Source: Tetracentron sinense
Lineage: Eukaryota > Streptophyta > Magnoliopsida > Trochodendrales > Trochodendraceae
Direction: 5' to 3'
Assembly: GCA_015143295.1 (NCBI GenBank)
Contig: CM026568.1
Span: 20,528,607-20,592,606, forward strand
DNA: 64,000 nucleotides
Shown: piece after piece, positions 10,501-22,500 of the stretch
Numbering within the stretch: the stretch's first letter is position 1
Layout: every line of letters begins with the position of its first letter
Translations under genes and position numbers: made by a program
Notes under the pieces: model-generated
The model's database searches: none
What the model was told of the DNA's origin: nothing
The model's input: the letters and a program-made list of their open reading frames with translations, nothing else

Positions 10501-13500
10501 AAACCAGCTAAGTTTTAAAGCTTACTGGTGCTTCCGTAATTTGTGGGTTAATATCGTTGTTCTGCGATTTAAAGACGAAGAGAAGAAAGCTGTACAGAAG
10601 GGATCCTTGTTTAATTAAGTTAGTTCATTGACAATGGTCTTCCAGAATGTTTAGCACATTTAAAGACGAAGAGAAGAAAGCTGTACAGAAGGGATCCTTG
10701 TTTAATTAAGTTAGTTCATTGACAATGGTCTTCCAGAATGTTTAGCACCATGTAAAATGGTTATGTGAGTACTGTTTTTCCCCCCTTCTATCAGGGAATT
10801 ATCTAGTGCATGGGAGAAGACTCGAATTGAGGCATTGAGCTGGATTGCAACACTTTTGGAAAAATATCGTGCTGAGGTAATTTGTGGAAGCTTTCTAAAT
10901 GTACATTGGCATGCCTATGTAGATACATATAATCGGTCTGTCCATTTACTTACAATAGATCACTCCTTGTAGGACAGTTTCTTTTATCATTTCCCTTGGT
11001 ACTATATCTGTCAGAGATCTAAAATGAATATTGGTAACACTATGGTAGCAAAGTGATTTTTTTTTTGATTGGATGGCTTATCTGGTTGTGTCTGTTATCG
11101 TCATGTTTGAGGTGGTCTGTTGCATTGCAACTCTCTTGTAATTAATGAATCTCCTTCACTGATAGGAAAACTGCTGTATCAGTTGGATATTTAGGTCCTG
11201 AAAGTGGCTTCTGCGGGGATTTCTCTATAATCAGAGACACTTAATAGTTATACCTGGTTTTGGTTTGTTGAAGTGGATTTTTACTCTCCAAATGAGGGAG
11301 CATTTGAATTTTACCGTTCCATCTTGTACAAGCCTTGTAACTTTTTGGGTCTGGATAGAAGGCCACTGTAGAATGTAGGTCTTCTTCGAACTGTGAACTG
11401 ATAGGTAAGCCTATTTGTTTGCTATGAAAGGGATATGGGGATTAGCTTGTCCTTATTACTAACCGCTTCTCATTTAGGAGTGGGAAGGAAAGATGAATTA
11501 AGCGGTCATCGAGATCTTTATGAAAAAAGGTGCTCTGGGAAAGAAAGGTTCCACTAAGGGAGCTGGACTCCAAAAAGTCAACGAATTCTTTCAACCACGT
11601 CCTTTGCTGTATATATAATAAATTACATAAGTTTGTTATGTTCACATAAAAAAGCTATGGTTGATTGCTTAGAAATTCTTAGGCTATTGCCTTCCTGGGC
11701 TAGGTCACTTTTTCACATTAATAATCATGTTCTCCACATAGCACTATCCAGTTAAGCCATGGGCTAAAATAATCCTTCATTCATTTGCATTGTTTTGAAA
11801 CTACGCCGGAGCAGGTGATCCATAGATGCCATGCTTGTACCTGAAACAGGTCTTATCTTTTTTGAATGACATATTTGACACCCTTGTTAAAGCATTATCG
11901 GATCCTTCTGATGAGGTAAGTGCCTTTTCCTGGTTGTCTTTTCCATTTCTGAGAGTTTTATAAAGGTGCCTTTTCAAATCATCTTAATGATAGCTTATGA
12001 ATATGGGATCAGAAACATGATTTTTGATATTGTGGTTCACCTCCTTGTTTGTCCGGAAAATTATCGATGCTCAAGTTGTGCCTGACTTTGATAAAGAACT
12101 CATGAAGTTTTGCACTCAAGTTGACATTGAAGTCTGTGGTTCTTTCCAATTTGTGAACACATCTCGTAATTGTCACTGTCTTTTAGTTTAAATAATCTGT
12201 TACATTGTTCTTGTAGTAGGCTTAACTGTTCTTTACCCATTGACAATGTTTCAAGTTGCAACACAAGGCAGGCATACTTGTAAAGAATGCGTCTGAGCAT
12301 GAGAAAAGCATAGTTTGGGAGGAATATGATGTAGACTAAGGAATACCCGGCAATTATATATTGCCTGTTTCAAAGGCACAAGAGTATATATAGGAAAATG
12401 AGATAGGCCCCAAAAGTCAGAAACAGATTCTAATGAAAATCACTTCTTCTGCAAAGTTGGTGCCGGCATTGCAGATAAAGAAAAATTGATACACCAGCAT
12501 TGTTTTGATATCCTTCTGCTGGATGATGTACACTACAGATATGCACACTTGCAACATGCAGCTGCAGGGAGAACATAAATCCAGGTGGCACATTTTAAGA
12601 AAATGCCATCTGTGTTTTGCGCTACACATGCAAAAGGTCCAGATGGTGTGTTTTCTCCTAGGTTTTTCTCTTGAAGTCTATCATTAATGATTACTCTGTC
12701 ATTCTGCAGAATGAATCATTTAACTCAACAAGACCATTATGTTATCTGATGCCTGTCTCACTATTGTGCCTTCTATTAAATTGTCATCAGTTTGTGTTTT
12801 CCTACCTGGTTGATGTGTTTTATAAATCTAAGAAATGTGGTTTGAATTTTTTTTTTACCTGGAACCTTTAAACTCCAGTCCATCATTATACTGTCCCTGT
12901 CCTGCCCCTTGTCCTTTCAAAGCCTCAACCTGTACAAAAGCTCTCCATAACTGTACTGTCTAAGTTTACTTTAATTAGTACATTGTGACATGTATATGAG
13001 CTTAGATTTAGGTTCTTAAATTACAGACAGTACAGTTTGACCTGTACTGTCTAAGTTCACTTTGAGTATTACATTTTGACCTGTATGTAAGCTTAGGTTC
13101 AGATTCTTAAAACTTTCCTTCAATTTTTAGGCGCCTTTGCTGTACACACTATGTAATGACCTTGAGAAATTATTCGTCCAGATGTAACTCCCATAAGCCA
13201 GGGATATGACTGTTTTTTGTACCATGAGAACCATTCTTGAGATGAGACAGAGATATGAATTGATATACTATGCTCTTTTGTTTCTTGCCATTGTCTATCT
13301 ATCTTTTGCACTTTTATTCATGTCTTTCTATATGCCACCATAAGAATTGCTATTAAGAAACTCAAATAGTTCATGTTATATGTTTTATGAGTTTGCATTC
13401 TGACAAGTTAACCTCCATCTAGTGGATCTAATAACATTTGATAATTCATATATCTTTTTTCTGGACTTAAGACCTGTGCTATACAGAAGGCTAGATTTTG

Positions 13501-16500
13501 AGATAAGGACATTTTTTCTACTCTTTAGATATGTAATATGTTGCCATTCCGGAGCATTTCCAGATGGTGCTCCTGGCGCTTGAGGTGCATTCATCTATAG
13601 CAAGGGATCCACAACACTTTCACCATCTTTTTGCTTCTCTATGTCAAAATTTCCGGGTGGACAACTCGCTTCTTGAGAAGTGAGTTTTCTTGTTTTAATT
13701 CTGATAATTCGGTTAAATGAGAACACAGTTCAAAGGTAATTAGGAACTTTCATCTCAGTACTCCTTTCAATGATTCTTTTTTCTTCTTCCAGGCGTGGTG
13801 CTTTGATAATCTGTCGACTTTGTGTACTGTTGGATCCTGAACGGGTTTACCGGGAACTCTCTACAATACTTGAGGGACAAACTGACTTGGATTTTGCAAC
13901 TATCATGGTTCAGGTTTTATCATTTATACGGCGAAGACACTAATATCCCATAAAAGTTAGAAACATGGTTCATTGGTTCTTATGAACCCTTAACATGTTT
14001 TTGATTTTGTTTCAGGTTTTGAATTTGATTCTACTTACTTCTTCTGGATTATCAGAGCTGCGAGGTCTTCTGAAGCAATCACTAGTAAATGCCGCTGACA
14101 AAGACTTATTCGTTTCTTTGTATGCTTCCTGGTGCCATTCGCCAATCGCAACAATTAGCCTTTGTTTATTATCTCAGGTAAAAATGTCACTATGTTGTGA
14201 CATTCATATATTTCATCTTTGAATGTGTTTCTCTCTCTCTCATTGATCAATAAGTGAAGGATTTACTTTCATAATTATCCCTTCCATATTTTGCATGAAG
14301 ATTTTATTGCATTTTTGTGATCGTCTGTGATCTTCCCTTACAGGCTTACCAGCATGCAAGTTTTGTGATTCAGTCTCTGTTGGAGGAAGATATGAACATC
14401 AAATTCTTAGTCCAGCTGGAAAAACTGATCCGCTTATTGGAGACTCCAGTCTTTGCTTATCTAAGATTGCAGGTGCATAGCCTTCAGTTTGTCTATAGTT
14501 TTAAAGCTCAATTCTGAACTTCATCTGCCCAACTTCTGGATTTTCATTGCATTTTACAATCATGAATCGATGACTAGTGGATTATACTCTACATGCTTGA
14601 TTGAAAAAATTAAAAAAAATACTAGCAACTTATGCATCATGTCACTCATAGAAATTAAGCATCCAATTTTTTGGTATGGTGAATAGTTAATTAGGGAGCA
14701 AGTGCGGTAGTTATTTAAAAATCTAAAATCTCCAGGATATGTGATGCAGAGATGGAGGGACAGACCTTCAAGTTGCAGGTTGTGGATAATTTGTTACCTC
14801 AAAACTTGAGGGTGAATTGTTTCCATTTGGGGTAGATTGATTCACAAGCTAAACCCAAGGGAAGCACAAAAAATATGGATAGCACATGAAGTATCGTGGT
14901 CTGAGAAATATGGGACCAGTACCCATAAAACATGATAAACAATCTCATCATTCTACTTGTGGACAAATTTTCCTACGTCAGCAAATATCCAAATTCATTG
15001 TGTAAACACCCCATTTTTGCACCCCCTACCGCCTCCTCCTAGTTCGTTCTAAATCTCCAAGGAATCCACCCAAAGCTTCTCATTTAGCCTTACCCAAGGC
15101 CAAGACTGATGCAGCCCACACCATTGGATTGTCTGTCTACCTATGATGATCCATTCTTGAGATCTTTAGAGGTTTCTCTAAAGATGACATGTATGGGGTG
15201 TTGTTAGGGGTATTCTGGGTATTCTCTATATGTTAGGGATCTTATTGTTATCTCTTAATAGTTGAGGGTTTTATTATCATTTATTAAGTGAGAGGGGTCT
15301 AATTGTAATTCAAGAGATTATATAATAGAAGAGGAGAAGAGAGAACGGTGATTCAATTCACGTATCTCTCTCCCCATTCCTTTCTTCCTTCTTCTTTAAT
15401 TCTTCCTCCTATTATTTCTACTTGTTATTAGAGCATAAGATCCAAAAAGGAAGAGAAAGCAAAGGAAAATAAACATCGGTAACTTCACCATTTCTTACGG
15501 TTGTTGTTAGCAGTCGTACGGGCTCCCTTTGGTCTGGGAAACGTGCATCTGGTAAGGGGTATTGTTTCAGATTTTTTGATTATTTTTTCCTATTCTTTGG
15601 AGTAATCGAAGATGATGTTTGATCCACTCGAATGATTTTTTTGTAAAACTTCATATTTGAATCATTCGAGTGTTAGGGCTCATGAAGTTGTTTTTTGGTG
15701 ACTTAAATCAATGTTATTTGATCTGTTTTTTGGATCTCTGGGATGTTTGAGAGTGAAAGGGATTGATTCTTGGAGGTTTGAAATCGTTGGAATAGATCTG
15801 TTTGGTGAAGAACAATCCTGTAAACCTTAGTGTGAGGTTGTTTGAGGTGCTGGTTTGTGTGAACCAGTCTCCTTCATTGTGAAACAGTTAATATTGGTGG
15901 TTGGTGTTCACCAGCCCTGTTCCTGTGCAAAGAAGGTGTTTGTGGAATTGTTTGAGTGAACCTAAAGTTTTTTTTTTTGGAGATAGTGATGGCTGAAACT
16001 GATAGTTCAGAAGTTGATTCTTCAGTCCAAAGGGCCCCCAATGTGGTTTATTCCCACATGGAAAATCCTAATTCCCAAATTACCACTGTTAAACTTGATG
16101 GAAAAAATTATCTAGAGTGGTCACACTCTACTAGAAAGTATATTGGAGGTAGAGGAAAGTTAGGATATGTGAATGGCCGTATTAAAGAACATTCAAAGAC
16201 AGATCCTCAGTATGAGAAGTGGGAGTCAGAGAATTTTACAGTGATGTCATGGCTCACTCACTCAATACAGCCAAATATCAGCAGGGGGTTTCTTTTTCTC
16301 CAAACTACTAAGGGGATATGAGATTCAATTGCTCAGACATATTCTCAGGCTAAGAATATTGCTCGGGTGTATCAGTTACGTCAGGAGATCTCCAATCTTC
16401 GATAGGGGGAGAAGCAATTAGTAGATTACTTTGCTACCCTAAAGGGTATGTGGGAGGAGTTAGATCACTACCAAACCTTTCAGCCTCTATGTTATGGTGA

Positions 16501-19500
16501 TCGAAAGCAGTACAAAAAACTTGTTGAGCAAACTCGTATCTTTGAATTTCTTGCCCGACTTAATCTGGAGTTTGAGCTAGCTCGGGTTTAGATCCTTAGT
16601 AGGGATGAGTTATCATCCTTTAACCAAGTTTATTCCTATGTTCAGAGTGAAGAAAGTAGGAAAAGTGTTATGCCCCATCATATTGCTCCAGAGATATCAG
16701 CTCTTGCTTCATCATTTGTGAGTTAGAAGAGTAATAAGAGTGGGTTTAATAAGCCGGGGAAGAGTTACCCCAGTTTTGAAGACCGTGATAAGTTGAAATG
16801 TGATCATTGTGGAAGGTGAAGACACACAAAGGAAAATTGTTGTGATTTAGTTGGCCGGTCTCAGAAGTATAATCGTACAAGTTCATCTACAGCTCACAGT
16901 GTAGCCACAAGCGACTCTACATCCTCTGTCCCCATCACGCCACAATAATCAGTTCCTTGGGCCACCCAGGAAGCTTCATAGGGCACTCCTTCCCATAAAG
17001 AAATGGTCATTGTTTCCAAAGATGAGATTGAGAATATTCGACGCTTCATGGCTCAATTAGGAGCGTCTGCCACCTCCACTTTTGCTCAATGAGGTATCGT
17101 TGGTTCTGTTCATCATGTCTCTACCTCATCTAGTCCATCCTGGATCATTGACTCGGGTGCTTCAGAGCACATGACTGGCATGTCATCCTTATTCTCTTCC
17201 TACTCTGTATGTTCTGGTCGAGATAAGGTTAGGATTGCAGATGGAACATTATCCTCTGTTGCGGGGAAAGGAGATGTTACCATTTCCTCTCATTTTTCTT
17301 TGTCGTTTGTATTACATGTTACTCAATTTTCCGCAAATCTTTTATCGGTTAGTGTCCTCACAAAAAAATTAAATTGCAGTGTCACTTTTTTTCTTTCTTA
17401 TTGTGTCTTTCAAGACTTGGTGACGAGGAGGATGATTGGTTCGGGTCATGAAGCTACTGGTCTCTACCTTCTAGATGTGGCTCCCAGCATTCCATGGGCT
17501 TTTCAGTCTAATAGTAATAATATAGTCAATAAGGAGCATGTTTTGGATTGGCATGCTTGGTTGGGTCATGTGTCTTTTCAGTATTTGAAAGTCTTGTTTT
17601 CGAATTTATTTTCTTCTGTGTCCACTTTTGAACTTCAATGTGAAGTTTGTGAGCTTGCTAAAAATCATCGTACATCATTTCCACCTAGTATTAGTAAAAA
17701 CTTTAAAACTCTGGTTTGTTTGAAATCATTCATACTGATGTTTGGGGTCCTTCCCCTGTTACCTCTGTTTTTGGCTATCGTTACTTTGTGAGTTTTGTTG
17801 ATGATTACTCGAAATATACATGGATATATCTTATAAAATCTAAAGATGCATTTTTTTCTATCTTCAAATTTGGAGAATATGTTTTTGGGGGGTTGAAAGA
17901 GTATTTGACTAGTAGTGGGATAGAACATTAATATTCTTGTCCCTACACTCCTCAGCAAAATGGGGTTACCGAACGTAAAAATAGACATCTTTTAGAGGTA
18001 ACTTGAGCTCTCCTTTTGCATTTTAATGCTCCTAAGTTTCTTTGGTCTGAAGCTGTTTTGACTGTAACTTTTCTTATCAATCGTTTGCCTTCTCGTGTGT
18101 TGGGCTTTAAAAGCCCCTTTTAACTCCTACACCCAAATCGTCCTCTTTTTCCTATCCCTCCAAATTTTTTTGGTTGTGTCTGTTACATGCAGTGTTACCT
18201 AGGCACGTGGTACGGGTGCCAAGTGTGCAGATATCTAGAGGTGTTCGGCACGACAAGCTCTGAAAATTCCAATATGGAAGTACAGACGTACAAAATTTTA
18301 AAAATGATTATATATATATATATATATTATAACTCAAAATTTTTAAATAATAATAGAAAGAGGGGGGATCACTTGTCCCTAATTTTGTATTATAAAAAAA
18401 GTATATAACCAAGTTATAAAATATACTCATATAGGGAGTAGAAATGAACAACAAGAAAGAAAAAAGAGAAGAGAGAAGCGTACATATTGACCGTTGTCGT
18501 TGCAACTGCTCCCTTAATAAAATTTCCTCTATGTTTCCAAAAAAGTAACACAACTTGACAAAAGGTTCCTAGCAATTGTATTTTTATAATGGCACAACAT
18601 CCTTGAAGCACCACGTGCCTAACCATAATGTGGATGTCACCATGACATGGTATAGCCGTATAGGCATGTACCAAGGAGTGTCGTGTCATGCCATGGAGTG
18701 TTGTGTCGTGTCCAAGCGTCGGCACGACAAAATTTGGAAAAACTAAAGTGTCTAGGTAACATTGGTTACGTGCATATTTTGGGCCCAAATAGGACCAAAT
18801 TGGATCCCAAAGCCCTTAAATGTATCTTTATTGGATATTCATCTGCTCATAAGGGATATAAGTGTTATCATCCTCTTTCCCAGAAGAAGTTTGTTTCCAT
18901 GGATGTTACATTTTTTGTGTCCTTTCCGTTCTATTCTATCTCTAATCCTTCTTCTCTTCAGGGGGAGAATGAACTTGAAGAGAGAAGGATTCCTCTTCCA
19001 ATCCCTGTTCCCATTTCCTTATTCTCAACTTTGTCATCGTTTTGTCATGATGACTCTGTTAATACTCAGGATGAGGGTACTGAAAAACAGGAGGAGTTGA
19101 AAGTTTATTAGTGACACTGGAAGGTAGAAGAAAAGGCCATAGCTGAAAAGGACTCAAACCAAGTCACCTCCTCGGATCCAAGTAATTTTGCTCCCACAAA
19201 TACTTCATCTCTTTCCCTAACTTCGCTTGATGATTCTAACCTTCCAATTACCCTTTGAAAAGGAACAAGGATAAAAAGGCCTAGTACTCGGTATCCTATT
19301 GCTAACTTTGTCTCGCACAAAGCATTGTCTCCTTCATACAAGTCATTTGTCTCCTTATTGTCTTCAATTTCAATTCCTTCTTCAGTCACAGAAGCCTTGA
19401 AACAACCAAAGTGGAGGGAAGCAATGGTCGAAGAGATGACTGCATTGGAAAATGCTACTTGGGAATTGGTCGATCTTAATAAGGGAAAAGTTTATGTGGG

Positions 19501-22500
19501 GTGTAAATGGGTATTTACTATGAAGTGCAAGGCAAATGGGTCAGTTGAGAGGTATAAGGTGAGGTTGGTAGCTAAGGGTTATACACAAACATATGGGATT
19601 GACTATCAGGAGATCTTTGCTCCCGTTGCAAAGATGAACTCCATACGGGTGATATTGTCATTAGCAGCAAATCAGTCATGGCCTCTGTATCAGCTTGATG
19701 TTAAAAATGTATTTCTTCACGGGGATTTGAAGGAAGAAGTTTATATAACTCCTTCTCCAGGATTTCACCTTGAAGGAAGCGAAAGGAAAGTGTGCAAATT
19801 GAAGAAAGCTTTGTATAGATTGAAACAATCACCCTGAGTGTGGTTTGAGAGGTTTAGTACAGCAGTGAAGAAGAAGGGTTACTCTCAGAGTCAGGCTGAT
19901 CACACCTTGTTCATCAAGCGTACTACGGACAACACCACAACCCTTATTGTGTATGTGGATGACCGGTAACGGTAAGGTAGAAATTGAGCAGCTAAAGAGG
20001 TAATTGGCTAGTGAATTTGAGATTAAAGATCTAGGTTTATTGAAGTACTTCCTAGGTATCGAAGTTGTTAGGTCCAGTAGTGGCACATTCATCTCTCAAA
20101 GAAAGTATATTCTAGATCTTTTGCACGAGATAGGGAAACTTGGGGGTAGACCTGCTGATACTCCTATAAAGCAAAATCATAAGTTAGATGAGACAGGTGA
20201 GCCTCTACAGGATGTGGGTAGTTTTCAGTGACTAGTTGGTAAGTTGATTTATCTCTCCAGCTTACCTTCTAAAAAAAAAAAGTTGATTTATCTCTCCCTC
20301 AGGATTTTGAGATATCTCAAATCCTCACCAGGTAAGGGAGTTTTTTTAAAAGATATAGGCATATGAGGGTAGAAGCCTGCACAGATGCAGATTGGGCTGG
20401 TGCTAGAGATGACAGAAAGTTTACATCGGGGTATTGTACTTTTGTGGGTGGAATTTTTTGTTGTTGATCAATATCTCATCTTATTAATGCGAAAAAAGGG
20501 TAGAAATACAAACCGACAGGCCCTATTGGTTTACAAGCAAGTAAACAAAGCCCTGGCCCAACAACACGACCTGCAACCTCCCCCTTGAATACCCATGGAT
20601 CTAATACAATATGTTCTGGATTTCCTCCTTTGGGCTATGAAGGCCTACCCATTCCAAAACTGTCCCATGGACTCGGGCGCAAATCTGGGGCATTGATGTC
20701 GATGTGTCCTCGAAAACTCTGCGATTTCTCTCTAACCAGAGAGTCCAAGAAATCGCCCTTGGAAGCACTCCCCAAACCTCCTCCCACACTCCCTCCCCTC
20801 GTTCCCTTAACCAACAGTCTAGAAGATGACGAAACGATGAAGGGAAGACCCAAACCACCCCCATGTGAGATAATTAGAAGTTTCACACCTCTGACGCAAC
20901 TGGGCAATGTAAAAGAAGGTGGTCCACTATCTCTTCTGACTGGAGACACATAAAACACCTATTTGCCAAGTTCCATCCTCAATGCTGCAGATGGTCCTCG
21001 GTTAGAAGTTTATCCAATGATGCAGTCCAGAGAAAGAAGGAAACCTTGGATGGAATGCCGGGGTTCCACACTACTCTATGCGGATAAGGCATCCCCGGGA
21101 AAGAGAACATAGACTGAAACAACTTTCTAACCGAGAACCGCCCTTGGGTGCTCCTTGACCACAATTTGCAATCCCTAATCTCTGGGCATAGAGAAACCGA
21201 GGTAATACGCGCCAATAGCCGAGTATAATCACTGATTTCCCAGTCATTGAGATCCCTCCTCATCCTAGGGCACCAAACGACTCCATTTGAACATCTCATA
21301 AGAGTCCTCCAGCAGGATTTTCTTATCGACCGAAATAGCATATAGGTTTCCAAAATCATCCATGAGACGAGTGGAGCCTGTCCAAATATCCTTCCAAAAC
21401 CTGATCTCCGACCCTCTCCCCGCTCTGAAGAAAGGCATCACCAATTTAGCATTCGCCATAATTCCCTTCCACAACCCTAATCTGTGGGTGGAAATCTTGT
21501 GACGTGGAGAAGTAAGAAACAGTCAGTTGTTGCTCGCTCAAGTGCAGAGGTAGAATTCAGATCAATGACACAGAGTGTGTGAGCTGTTGTGGTTGAAAAT
21601 TCTAGTTCAAAAACATGGATTTCCTATTAAAGGACCAATGAGCTTATATTGTGATAATAAAGCGGCGATCAGTATAGCTCATAATCCGGTTCAACATGAT
21701 AGGACCAAGCACATTGAGATAGATCGTCACTTTATCAGAGAGGATTCTTGGAGGTGCAATGTGCACTCCCTACTTGCAGACTAATGATCAGTTGGCACTT
21801 GGTTGGCACTTGGCAGATGTTCTTACCAAGACGGTTAGTGGTAATCGATTAGTAGCCATGCTTAACAAGATGAGCATGCTTGACATTTTTGCTCCATCTT
21901 GAGGGGGAGTGTTGTCAAGGGTATTATGGGTATTCTTTATATGTTAGGGATCTTATTGTTATCTCTTAATAGTTGAGGGTTATATTATCATTTATTAAGT
22001 GAGAGGGGGCTAATTGTAATTCAAGAGATTATATAATAAAAGAGGAGAAGAGAGAACGGTGATTCATTATTCACGTATCTCTCTCTCCTCATTCCTCTCT
22101 TCCTTCTTTCATTCTTCCTCCTATTATTTCTACTCGGTGCTTGTTGTTGATATATGTAATATCGTGGGTATATATAGGTATATTTGTAAAAGAGTTTATA
22201 TTTAATGTTCCCTCTTAATATAAGATGCTAGTAGGGTCTCTATATGTCACGACCCAAAATCCCCCGTAAAAGTTATTGGACTTTGGCTTGTGACTTATAT
22301 TTCAAACCATCCTGTAAGAGCATTAAAGCAATGCTAAAAGCATAAGCTAAAAATTTCTTAACAATACTTAACAGTATTCTAAGTTCAACACCAACTAGTA
22401 CAATAAGAGTTTAACAAAAGGAACCATCATAAGTGGACATCCCTACTTTAAAACAAGTCTAAGTCAATATATACAATCAGTCCCTCACCCTCTCAACAAT

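Larger units (their letters stand above)
15199..22134 (+). mobile_element. Copia-type LTR retrotransposon, broken, with nested insertions
   Basis: Fossil. LTRs lie at 15199-15422 and 21910-22134, similar by eye at roughly 93-95%, suggesting insertion a few million years ago. A Met-tRNA-like primer site (TGTTATTAGAGC) follows the 5' LTR and a GAGGGGGAG tract precedes the 3' LTR. Order of parts is Copia-like: gag with a UBN2-like region (from about 15989) and zinc knuckle (about 16795), protease (DSGASEHM, about 17150), integrase (WHAWLGH, HTDVWGP, about 17550-17990), reverse transcriptase (about 19400-19840, [17 protein letters not shown]), RNase H (about 21540-21780, [13 protein letters not shown]). 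It is broken at roughly ten or more places. Three later insertions are nested in it. Clear target duplications were not found. Confidence 0.9.

Noticed and set aside
20585-20953. Plus-strand 122-codon Pro-rich open frame
   Set aside because: It is the antisense shadow of the LINE ORF2 fragment on the minus strand.
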